A DNA stretch of 64,000 nucleotides from Anisus vortex. Its lineage: Eukaryota > Mollusca > Gastropoda > Planorbidae. Each line of letters opens with the position of its first letter. Position 1 is the first letter of the stretch. Below the pieces are notes generated by a model. That model saw only the letters and a program-made list of their open reading frames with translations, made no database searches and was not told the origin of the DNA. Location: assembly GCA_949126835.1 (NCBI GenBank), contig OX421507.1:5892105-5956104 (forward strand), written 5' to 3'. The position numbers and the translations under genes are program-made. Of the stretch, positions 12,501-25,391 are shown piece by piece.

Positions 12501-15500
12501 ATTAGTATTGTTAACATACATTGAACAATTCATAAGATACAGTTTTTAATAATCTTATGTCAAACTCATTCATGTTTCAATGTAGGCCATGGTGGCCGAG
12601 CAGCAGCATATGCACCTTGTTTACAGTAGGTCCTTGTTTCGAATCCTGGTGATGGCTAGAATTTTTTTCCCTGGACTTGAGGTGTCCCAGAGTCCACCCA
12701 GCTCTGATAGATACCTGACATTAGTTAGTTGGGGTTAAGTAAAGGTGGCTGGGCATTGTCCTCGCCACACATCACCTAGTATGCTGTGCCCACTAAAACT
12801 GGTGACCACTGCTTCACCGACCCTATGGATCAATTTGGTCTGCCGGGATACTCTACTTACTACATTTTTCAACACATAAGCCAAATTTTTTCGTTACATC
12901 ATTTCTACAATAGTTTACGTCGAGGTAATAATTTGTGACTGAGGACACTGCATGTATGATTATTTTTTGTAGGTTCAGATTGACAAGTACTTTGTCAGGA
13001 TTTCTCAACTAGCCAATGCCAGCAAATCAAGATTGAAATTTGCACTGAAAGATGTCCTGGATCTCAGAAAGGTTTGCAATCATTGATTCAACGCTTATCA
13101 TTAAAAAGCGTTGTATTACCTCTGTGGTAAAACAAACTTCCAAACACAATTAAACAAGCAGATAATGACGTCTTAAAAACATAATTACGAAAATACTTAA
13201 TCAATTCATTTTAATAACATAGGGTAAATGTAAAGTGCATTTGAAGGCTAATTGTCATGAATAGCGCTATATAAATGATTTCATTTGTAAAAGCAATGAC
13301 ATTTATTCAGGGAACAGGCTATTATGACCTGGGTTTCATATTTTTCTCATAAACTAAAGCAAATATATATTAAAAACATGGAGAGCAATATTTAATTCTG
13401 TTGGTAGTAAGAGTCTAATAATTGTTCATTGCATAATCAACTCCTTTATTTAAAAATATTTTTTTTTATATGCAATTTCCTTTAAATTTGTATCAAACTC
13501 TTTATATTGTGAAATTGATTTTGATGAATGTTTAACAGAACAAATGGGTTCCAAGAACTGAAACAGCTGGTCCAAAGACAATTGCTGAGCTGCACAAAGA
13601 GTTCAATGAGGAAAAATCTACCACATCAGAGTCTCCAAAGGCTAAGCCGAAAAAGTATGTGAAAACTGAAGCGAGAGAAGCCCCACTAAGTCAAAACAAC
13701 AGGCTCAATGCCACAGGTAAAAATATGTATTTGAAATTTGGTTAATGAGTTAATGCTAAGGCTTGCTAAACATGGTGACTTTGCCAGACAGAATAATCTT
13801 TGCTCAGTTATTAAAAAATCTTTCAGATCCTTATTTCTTGTGCTTTATAAACAGACACCCTTATTTGAGAAAAAATATTGACGCCTGGGCTACAGGGTCC
13901 CTGAGGGAATTGTGTCACCTGATGAAAATATACACACTCTGGATGGGGGGTGGGGGGGGGGGGGGGCGTATGTCATAGGATGTAAGGTTTAATGCTTATT
14001 AAATACTAAAGGGGCAACAACATGCATTTTAACCTTAGTAACCTAGCATAAAAGAGTTCTTTTGTGTCAAGTTTTGAGATTTATCATATAAAATTATTCC
14101 CAAGCCATTGAAACGCTTTGTTGAAAGAGTAATTTTCCCTGTATGTCACGCGGATGAAAAGATTAGTATGTTTCTGTGTTTTTTGTTGTATTTTTGCATT
14201 ATATTTTATTTGTTGAAGATTTTTGTAGGATCTGCCGGAGGGAACCAAAAACTGTTTTAAAGGGCATTGTCAGAACTGGGTTTCAAGCTCTTGAAAAGGT
14301 CCAGGTTACTAGAATTTAGCACCCAGATCTGCAAGCCTCGTCTTATGCATATTAGTCAGTAAAATCTTCTAAACTAACATATAAATGTTAGCTTGTGCAC
14401 TTGATCAAAGTGCATGAATATAAAATACCTTATGTAATAGACATTTCTTCCATGCAGAAGATTATTGTGCCTTTCACATATCTATGAGTTCAATTTAAGT
14501 GCAATATGATTAAGGTGTTTTTTTATATTTTGTAATAACTTTTTCTATTCCCCCAACATTGACTGTGATGAAATGTTGTTTTATTTTTATCATCCATAAA
14601 TATGAACCCTTTAAATACCAAGGAGGTCACATCGCCGTCATAAATAAAAAAAGAAATGGTAAAATATGCAAAGTCTGCAAATATTTATATTAAAACCTGC
14701 AGTAGTTAATGGGTTCACTGTATTTTTTTCTTTCTTCCATTAGTATACTGTTTGTCATCTCTGTTTGTATTGTCTTTCCACAGTGCGTAAACAAAATGTT
14801 TCAACTGATATCAGGAAAGAAAGGGAGAAGGTGAAAGTGGGCAATGAATCGGACAAAGAGAACGATGACAGCTGGACACAAGTCACTGCCAAGGGTAAAA
14901 ACTCCCAGCCTAAGAACAAGAAGGGTAAAGCCAGAGATACACCACAAGTGCCGAGCGATGCGAGGAATAAGGGAGACCGCGCAACCGAGCCAGCAGACAC
15001 TGCCGATGGAGTATTTGACGTCATTCCCAAGCTAAAAGATGAAGAGTTCACATGCAAGAAGGTTGTCGAGGAGAAGCCTGCGGAGGATTTCTTCTGGCCA
15101 TCAGAATGTGGAAGTGAAGAACAAATTGTAGAGACAATTGACTTTAATCGATTCAAGCTGTCCAAGGTGTGTACTTGAATGATCATTGAGCTAAAAATTT
15201 ATTTGGCTTTCATTAAAATGGGAAGGGGTCTTGTCTGTTTTTAGATTAATTGTTTGTTGCCATTCTGTAGGTACCGAATCCTGCTATAAAACAATGGCAC
15301 TATTCCCTGGGGTATAGTGTATTTGCTCTAGTTTTTGCTGATTTCATGGTTTGTCTACCTAATCGCTGTGTAATAATAATAAATCTTATTTGTATAGCGT
15401 TGCCAACAAACATAATGTAAGCTCAGATCGCATTTAACATTGAGCCACAAAATCATGCTTGGTGGATGGATACAATTTGCTGATATGTAAAATTATTACA

Positions 15501-18500
15501 TCTAAGGTTATAGAGCTCATTGATATACAGAGCAAATGAATAGTTTTTATTTACTTAATATTAAAGTAAAATTCTTTTTGAAAGTATTGATACAACCAAA
15601 TTAACTGATGAACATTGCATAACATATTTCAATGTAGTTTGAAAAAAAGATACCTTTTTCTTTCTCAGATCACATGTAAAACTAGAAAATATAATTATTA
15701 GCAGATAGATTCTGATTTTCTTTATTTCTTTCAGAAGAAAACAGATGATGACATAATACTTGCACCCGGAGGCAGGTCGATGTTCGGCTCATTAATGGGT
15801 AAACTCTCTAAAGACAAAACTAAAACCTCAAGTAATGCATCAGCTGATAGTGCTACTCCAAACAAGAACACAAATAGGTGAGATGTCCTAACTATTGGTT
15901 AATGATAGTATTCATTTTGTATAGGGCTGTTCCCCTTACTTTCATATTTAGCATGCTCAGTGCTCATATGTGGCTATTATAGAATAGGTGTCTTATTATT
16001 ATTATCCTACATTTCATGTTATTTTGTACGCCATTGTTAAAGAGTTGTTTAACTCATTGCTTTCTTGGGTTCATAAGGGGGGTAACTGTTATTTCTGATC
16101 TAGGTGCAGAATGTTACTATCCTAAAGGTCGTGGGTTAAAAGTACAGGTGACACTATGTGGTTAGACCATTCGGGAACATTTGAACTTGTTGGGCCTAGA
16201 ATAGTATACAGTTTGCAGTTTTTTCTTGTATGATAAATGGTATGATAGTGTGTGCCAATGTCTATTGTGTTTGAGTACAAATGTTTCTTTAATATTGTTT
16301 TCAGTACCGGTATGATAAAAGATGGAATTTATGTAATCAAGTCAAATTTCCATTTATTTGGATCAATAAAGTTTATCTTATTTTATCTTATTCCCATATG
16401 CCTTAATACTTCTTTGTTGTTTAAAGCATTCTCTTAATTTTATTTCCCTATCTCTTCTGTATGTTATTTGATACAAAGATGTCTGGAATCAATTTAAAAC
16501 AAATATAGTCTCAAACCCATTTATGTCGACCTGTATATATTATATTGGTTTATGACATGCAGCTTTTCATAAATATGTATGAAATCTATGGCCTAAGAAC
16601 ATAATTTCCTGGTCTATTATTTGATATAGTCTTCCTACTGATATTCCTGTATTATTGCTGAGGTGGCATGCATAAGCTCTGTGAGAGGAGTTATGGTTTT
16701 CATATGTTATAACAAGCCACACCCGTAGATATTATTAATACACACACACCAACTCAAAATTAATTTCATCTACTTCTATGGTCACACATTCTACAAAAGT
16801 TGTCACTATCAAGTAAAATAATCCTAGCCCTATTAGAAAATAGTTAAAACAAAGAAAATATAAACACTTTCCTTGTCCCTTATGCGAGAACAAATGCATA
16901 ATAGTACTCTTTCTTCCCAAGTGGCATTCGAGCATGGAATGGGTTGCCCGAACAAACCAGGAAAACCAGTAACTTAACATCATTTAAAACATTAATAAAA
17001 ATGCAAGACTAGACTTGGACCACGGATGAGCGTAGGATGCAATAATCTTCTTTATAGAAGGAGCTTCTGTAATGTATAACATAAGAAGATAAGATATAAC
17101 ATAAGTGATAAGATAAATACTTCAAAGTTAATAAAATTAAAATATTTTTTGAGGGCTGGAACAGAGAGCCGCATGTAGGTCTTGGAGCCACACTTATCCA
17201 CCTCTATACTATTGATCAAATAAAAGATTGTAGATATGTTTGTTAAGTCATAAAGAGATAATGTACCAATACTAACGTTTATTATTTACTTGATGGCCAG
17301 GTTTTCATTACTGCTTAATGAATCAACTGAAGAATGTGTAGATGACCAGCCCCAAGAAGTTAGTCATTCTCCATCAGCCAATCAGCAGCGACCGGCTTCC
17401 GTGAATACTTGCCAGCTGGACAACAAGGCCATAAAAGAAACAGTCCCAGTTACAGCAGAGCCTCACAAGCCTGACCCCACAGAAGTGTCAGTGTCAGTAT
17501 GCCAGATGACAGAAGATGAACTTCAAAATAGGACACAGAATATTATAGATGAATACATAAACTGTAAGGATAAAAAGGTAAAAACACAACCATAAAAATG
17601 TAAAAACACAACCATAAAAAGGTAAAAACACAACCATAAAAAGGTAAAAACACAACCATAAAAAGGTAAAAACACAACCAATCAGCATTGTACATGTTAA
17701 GAATGTTGTAAGAAGTGGGTATTGTTATAAATGTAAAAGGAATATATAGGTGTATTCTTTCAATTTTGTTGTTTGTAACAGTAAAGTAGATGGTCTTTAT
17801 TTTTTGAAAGAGCATCCCCCTAACTCAATAAGTTTACTGCTGTAAAGAGTCATACACATCAGCCTTGTATGTTTGTCCTAGATATATTATATATGTATAT
17901 ATAGAGACTTTAAATAGGGGCTCGGTGGTGTAGTGGCAGCGTGCGCAGCTAGTGTACCAAAGGTCTCGGGCTTGAATCCTGGCAAAGGCTAGGTTTTTTT
18001 TTCAAGTTTTTGTCGGATGTTCTTTAGTTTAACCCAGCTGTGTTTTGTACCAGACATTAAAACGTAATGGTTGCTGGGCTTTGTCCTGGCCACACAATTA
18101 ATCCTCCTTGAATGCAATAGGCCACAAAAAGCTTCACAAGCCCCAGAGATTCAATTGGTCCGTTGGGATTAGATAATTTTGACAAAATAATTCAAAGAAG
18201 GAAACATTTCACTATAAAAACAGCAAGTACTTTTATGTTGGTTTCTAATTTCAACATGCATTTCTTTTAAAACACATTTCTTTCGATATCCTTCCATGTC
18301 CAGGAAGCTTTGCTCTGTGTTATGGAGCTGAAAGGTCAGGCCGACCTGGGCAGTCTGGTTACAATGACAATCAACCATGTCCTGGAGAAAACTGACACCA
18401 TCCGAGAGCTCATAGGTGAGCTGTTCAACGAGCTCATCCAAGCTGAAATTATTTCAGTAGAGAACATGATGAAAGGGTAAGTAATGCATTCTTTGATTCC

Positions 18501-21500
18501 TACAACATTATATTATGCATGTTGCTACGTGTGGTTTATGAATTGTTACGGGTGACCTTCAGTTGTGGTTATCTGTGCAATTCTCTTTTTAATATACCGG
18601 TAGGTTTCTTCTGTATTCTTTTGTATGCTTCTTTTGCTCGTTCTCTCATACTAGTAATAAGACTCCGTTGGGAACATAAGCCATTTATTTGCACAAAATA
18701 ATAGAATACATAATATTAACCAACTGCTATCAGAATACACTTTCCTAGGTAAGCTCACACACAAGGGGCTAAAAGCTACTAGTGTGATAGCTTCTAACTC
18801 CAGCCATTAACTAAAATGCCACTCAACTAACAAAACCCAAATAACACACTTGGACAAGACCTGTGCCCCCCCCCCAAAAAAAAAGCCAGTTTTACTTTGC
18901 GTTCTGTTCTGTTCTGTTGACCGTAGCGGTCGACATCGGGCCAGGTATCTATGACACTGAAACGGTGGGCAACTGGTCGCAATGGTTTATGGTCCCAATT
19001 GTAACTGTAACGTGTATATCATTCACCAAAGTGATTATTTTTTCTTAAAAGACAGTTTACATTGTGAAAATGTTTTCAATGCCAAAAACATCTTTCATAG
19101 ACCCTGTCTACTGGAAAAACATCTTTCATAGACCCTGTCTACTGGAAAAACATCTTTCATAGACCCTGTCTACTGGAAAAACATCTTTCATAGACCCTGT
19201 CTACTGGAAAAACATCTTTCATAGACCCTGTCTACTGGAAAAACATCTTTCATAGACCCTGTCTACTGGAAAAACATCTTTCATAGACCCTGTCTACTGG
19301 AAAAACATCTTTCATAGACCCTGTCTACTGGAAAAACATCTTTCATAGACCCTGTCTACTGGAAAAACATCTTTCATAGACCCTGTCTACTGGAAAAACA
19401 TCTTTCATAGACCCTGTCTACTGGAAAAACATCTTTCATAGACCCTGTCTACTGGACCAATATACATTCTTTGAACATAGACTCATATATATTTACAATT
19501 GACAGATTTTCTGAGGTGTTGGTTGTAGCCGAGGACATTGTCATAGACGTCCCAAAACTGTGGGCATACCTGGCACAGCTGCTTTCTCCGATGCTGGGTC
19601 ATTCGCTGCCCTGGCGGAGCGTTGAACCCTTGTTGTGTCCTCACGTGAGCCCCGATAACTCTGCCGTAGTGCTGGCTCACATTCTCAGACTATTACAGGA
19701 GAAACAGATGGTAAGTGCACACAATGCATCGGAAAATCAAGTTGGTGTTGAATTTTAAATATTTTAACAGATTCCTTCATACCCACAGAAAAATTCAGAA
19801 AAAAATATTTTTTAATACATTTTATTTCTTTCTTTCTTAACTATAAAATACTCTGTTGAGAAAGCTACATAATCGAGTATTTTTGTGTATATATAGTTAT
19901 TTTAAAACTGTTATATATTTGTGGTTTTCATTTAAATTAAATGTAACAAAAATGTTTTTTTTACAGAGTGTCACGGACATTCAAAACATATGGACTGCTA
20001 GTGGCTTAGAGTGGACAAAATTTGTGCCGCAGGACAGAGTGACCTGTTTCTTAGAGATACATGGTATCAATGAAATATTCACCAGCTCAACTAATGTAGA
20101 GAAAGCAGCAGATATACAGATAAGAGAGCCTGAAGCTGTTGTTGTATTGGCTGACAAGGCTATTGTTGAATTGGCTGACAAGGCTGTTGTTGAATTGGCT
20201 GACAAGGCTGTTGTTGAATTGGCTGACAAGGCTGTTGTTGAACTGGCTGACAAGGCTGTTGTTGAATTGGCTGACAAGGCTGTTGTTGAATTGGCTGCTG
20301 TTGTTGAATTGGCTGACAAGGCTGTTGTTGAATTGGCTGCTGTTGTTGAATTGGCTGCTGTTGTTGAATTGGCTGACAAGGCTGTTGTTGAATTGGCTGA
20401 CAAGGCTGTTGTTGAATTGGCTGACAAGGCTGTTGTTGAATTGGCTGACAAGGCCGTTGTTGAATTGGCAGAAAAGGCTATGGATGAATCGGCAGACAAA
20501 GCTGTTCCTGATTTGACAGAGAAGTATGTTGTATTGGCAGAACAGGATATTGCTGTATCAGAATGCAGGGATGTTGTTGTGTGCAAAAGAAATGAAGATC
20601 ATACTGACGTAATAGAACTTGTGGGCACTGATTCTTGTTCGAATTCCCCAGTGTTTGGAAATGCAAATGAACCAGTTTTAGAAAGCCTTCATCTTCCACA
20701 AGATGATCAATTGACACATGCCATTAAGGAACATATCGACAGAAGTCAGATTTTGACCAATAATCAGACACCGGGAAGTGATGATTTGGCTGAACACAAG
20801 AACCACATAACTCAAGACGCCCTCCTGAGTAATTCAACTGACGCAACTGGGGAGGCGATCTGGCGTAGTGAAATGAAGGAAGATGAAGATGGCTTTTCCA
20901 TTTCTTTTGTGCCAGTTGGCAGAAACGCCAGCCCGGTCTTAGTTTGCAAGATTCCTTTCTTAATCGACATTGGGGAGGAGAGTGAAGATTCAATACAAGA
21001 GTGCTCATTTTACGACGGGATTCACCAAAATGATGTACAAAGCAATGATTGCGATGGATGCAAGATCACTGTAGAAGCTGAGGAGTTGGAAAACATTTCT
21101 TGCCAGAGAGAAGCAGCCCACGTTTCACTAAATGACTGCCAGAATGTCCCGGCTAACAAGGAAAGCTTCCCGAATCTTCAAGACGAAGGGTATTATGAGA
21201 CATCGTCCAATGAAGAGTTTAGTGAAGATAGCGTGCAAGTCCAATGGAGCTCTGTCTACCTGGACGGAAGCAGTAAACAGTACCTAGAGTGCTCAGAAGA
21301 AGAGAACTCTTTTATCCCTAGACATGATCGCTACTTCTGGGGGAGCAAGCTGTACACCCACGAGGACCACACAAGATATCTACATCAGTTGCAGTTTCAG
21401 AAAGCTAGCTCTGCGCTGTCGGCCGATGCACCTTCTTTCTACCCTTGTAAACGAAGCACTGTATTATCTGAAACATCTTGGGAGACAACCGAGCTGTGTC

Positions 21501-24500
21501 TATCGAGTAAGGTTAACACACAGCCGTGTTCACCAAATGCAGCCGATGGCTCTCGAGGTTGTCAAGATGATGTGTACTTTGTGAGCCATGAAGTGCATGT
21601 GGAAAAGGAATCAACTTCTCTGAAGCTAATTCCAGAAGAATCATACCTTGATAGTTTCTTGCAGCCTCCACGTAATGTTTTCTCCCCTTGCAATGGAAAA
21701 CTTGTAGAAATCTTACCAGTCACTAAAAATTCAACAGCCCCCGATGCACCTGTGTCTGATTTCCACGGGGAAGCTGTTGGCCATGTCGACCCACTGAGTT
21801 TGTTTCTCAATGAGTCTCAGGCCGGGGACGCTCCGCAGCCCAATGCAGATTTGATCAACTTTCTGGTCATGTGCCAACAAGCCGCGTCCGTGGTGGAGAC
21901 CATGCTGAGGAATAAATCCACCAACCAGGAAATTTTACAGTTCATTCAGGTATAGTCTGCCAAATTTATTTCACTACCAAATGTGTTGTTTTTTTGGGTG
22001 GGGGGTGGGGGGGGGGGGGGGCGAGCGGCAGCCAGTTTGGCTGGCATATTAAAGGTCTTGGGCTCAAATCTTGCTGAAGGCTGGCAGTTATTTCTGGATC
22101 TGGAGGGCGTACACGAGCCAGATCAGCTCTGGTGGTTACATGACATTAGGTGGGGCTAAGTAAAAGCGGCAGAGCATTGTGCTGGCCATACAACCCCCTT
22201 ATATGCATTGGCCGCAGAAACTGGTGAACGCTGTATCACCAGCCTTATGGGTCAATTTGGCCATGTGGATTACTTTTTTACTACTATACATTTTATTATA
22301 AAATATTTGTGTTCCATTTTAAAGTGTCTATTTGTGTGTTACTCTCCATACATTAATGCATGGGCGCTTACACTGCCATTTTAAATGAAGAAAGTGTTAT
22401 CTTTTTACAGCTATGTGCAGTATTCTTTCAATTGTACTGTTTTGTTTACTTAAGAGTAGATAGTTACATACATCAATTATACCTTAATCAAAAGAAAAGT
22501 TTCAAAGAATAATTACTAATTAATTATTCAAGTGTTTAACATTTATAAAAGTGGATAATTTACACAGGTATTGAGAAATCTGTTTTTTAGCATCTGAGCA
22601 ATTCAGAATTCATGCAGATCTGTTGTTTTATTTTTTTAAATCTCGTGAATAAATACTTAATACGTTTTGGGAAAATTTAATATAAATATTTTATTTTAAA
22701 TAAACGTATGACTTAAAGTTTACAGTCATTGCTTTTATACAGAAGATTATTATGTCCTAGACCCAAAACTCCTGCAAGGCGTCAGGGATAGGCCGATGGC
22801 TTGGCTAGAGCCTGGACCGCTTTGTTGACAAGTCTGGTGTACTAACCGCAGGACCAACCGGCCTCATATTTCTTAAAGCTATACATGAAAGTGAACATTT
22901 GATTAATCTAGAGGTTTAGGCATAAAACAATTTGATTATGCAGTGATTATAATTTGTCATATTTATTGAATTGCAATTTAATATTTCAGAATGGAATTAT
23001 TGGAACATCTATAGACAGAGCATTGCTGCCTATCTTCATGACAGCTTTAGCTTATTCTTCTCTCAATGGTGAGATCTTGACTATTGTTATGAACTGACAC
23101 TATGATGACTATTATTACGACTCGTTAAATCGGATTCAATGTATAGTTGTATCTTTATTAGAAGTCTCTAGATTCTGCTGATCTGAAGTCCAAGCTAGGG
23201 GTTCCTTGACTGACAGGCCTATGCAGTAATGTAGTTATATTCGGTATAATTATCTTCAACACCTTTCTTTCAACAATGATAGATCAAACAACTCCAGTTG
23301 TTGAATAAACAATTTTATTTAAATTGTAGACTCAAGATAAACTTTAAATAAATGCATCAACAGATGGCAACATAAGAGTTTCATAGAATTTCATATAATA
23401 TACAAATATCAATATAGCGACTTCTCTCTACAAACTTTCAAACTGAACTAACTTTAAGGAGGTAGGGACTTTACAAAGAAAACTATTATCGAAGGTTCTA
23501 CAGGGTCTTAATACGCATTTTAATCTCCTGCTCTATAGAATACTGTGATCCAGAATTATCACCTTCAATTTCCACGGGGTTGGACGAATTATTTTATTTA
23601 AACTGCCCTCAGAGCAGAAAGGTCAAACCTTGGACTCTAATACGCACTTGTTAAGAGGTCAATGTCTTAGTACGTCATTCATCTATGACCGATATTCGTA
23701 ACACTATTGTAATAAGAACCATGTATTTGAGCAATTTTTCTTCAACACTTCCCTCATACATAAGGACATGGTGGTAGAGCGCTGGGCTATCTTGCAGACA
23801 GTCGCAAGCTCAAATCCTGGTCAAGGCTAGGATTTTCTACCAGGCCTTGAGGGTGTCCCTGATTCCCCCCAGTTGTGATGAGTGCCTGACATTATTTGGT
23901 ACCAGGTAAAGGCAGCAGGGTTTTGTTGCTGGCAACACTATCCCCTTCCTAAGCCGTGGCCAACAAAAGCCAGTGAACGCTGCTCCACGGGCTCTTTGGA
24001 TCAAATTAGTCAGTAGAAGTAAAGTATCCCGTCAGACCAAATGATCCATTGGACCGGTGAAGCAGCGTCCACCAGTTTCTGTGGCCGCGGCATACAAAAT
24101 ACTATAGGATTGTTTGGCCTGCACAATGCACAGCTGCCTTTACTTTACCCAAAAAAAGTCAGGGACCCATCAGAGCTGGGCAGACTCAGGGACACACTTC
24201 AGACCCAAGAACAATTACTAGCCTTCACCAGGATTTGAACCCAGGACGTCTGGTTCGCCAGCCCAATGCGCTGCCACTCTGCCACCATGCTCAAATTGGT
24301 CAGACTGGGATATTTTGCTTTTACTTTTTACTCCCTCGTATGTTTAGCCTAGTGTAGTCTCTCTCCAGTCTCTGTGGATCAATAGTGTCTGTGTTATTTA
24401 GGCCCTACAGGCTTAAGAACTTGTAGAAGTCTGTCTGCTCACTTTCAGCTCTTCGACTATTATCATCATCCCAGAATATTTTAATGTTATTTCAGATGGC

Positions 24501-25354
24501 AAGGGTAGCATAATCACTGAGAGAAAAGAAATAATTTCCTATTTGCTCCGAAACGACCAGTCCAGGGAGATAGAGGCCGTACAGATTCTGTATATTGTTC
24601 TTTGCCACTTGTCCTACCCTCAAGGTAAGCCATATCAAAGTGTTATATTTTTTAATGTTTTTTTTTGTTTTGGTTTAATAAGTTTTGCAGAAATTCCTTC
24701 TAGATAGAAGATTATTACTTCCTACGCCCAAAATCCTGTAGGGCGGCAGGTATCGGTCTGCGGAAGAGCTAGAACCTAGCTTTGTCTACAGTCTGCAGTG
24801 TTAAAACGTTATATACTTTCAACTTGTTGGCGTCCTTCTTTCATTCATCATGTAAAAGACAATACCGTACAACAAAGGCCGGCAACCTTTTGAATATAAT
24901 GTGCCAAAGTAGGATTTCTAATTCATTCAGCGTGCCAAATGCCCAAAATGTATCCTGTTCTAGCACTCAATATCTTGCAGGTTATCCCCATACCATTGAA
25001 TATTGCCCTGCGTGCCAATTCTGGCACACATGCCAGGTTGCCGACCCCAGCTGTACAAGACTCCTTGCTAGTATTGATACAAACTCTCCTTTTCAGCGAA
25101 TGAATTAATTTATTATATGCACAGATTGAACAGTACATGAGATAATAATCCATAGCATCAAATATCATCAATCCACTATAAATAACTCATAAGTCAACTT
25201 TCTTATAGCTACGCTCTCTGGTCACCGACTGTCCCGTTTCACTCCATGGTCTTTTCCACATGCCTCACAAAAACCCATGAGTTCTTTGGTCAGCTGACAG
25301 AGCTGTGTTACAAGTTTTCATGTTTTGTTTTTAAAGAGTAAAACTCATAGTAAC

Positions 25355-25391
<37 letters not shown>

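Noticed and set aside
14765..15178. Independent 137-residue gene
   Set aside because: It is exon 12 of the eIF4G-like gene, with good acceptor and donor and correct phase.
19086..19457. CRISPR-like array
   Set aside because: Units are head to tail without unique spacers, in an intron of a eukaryotic gene.
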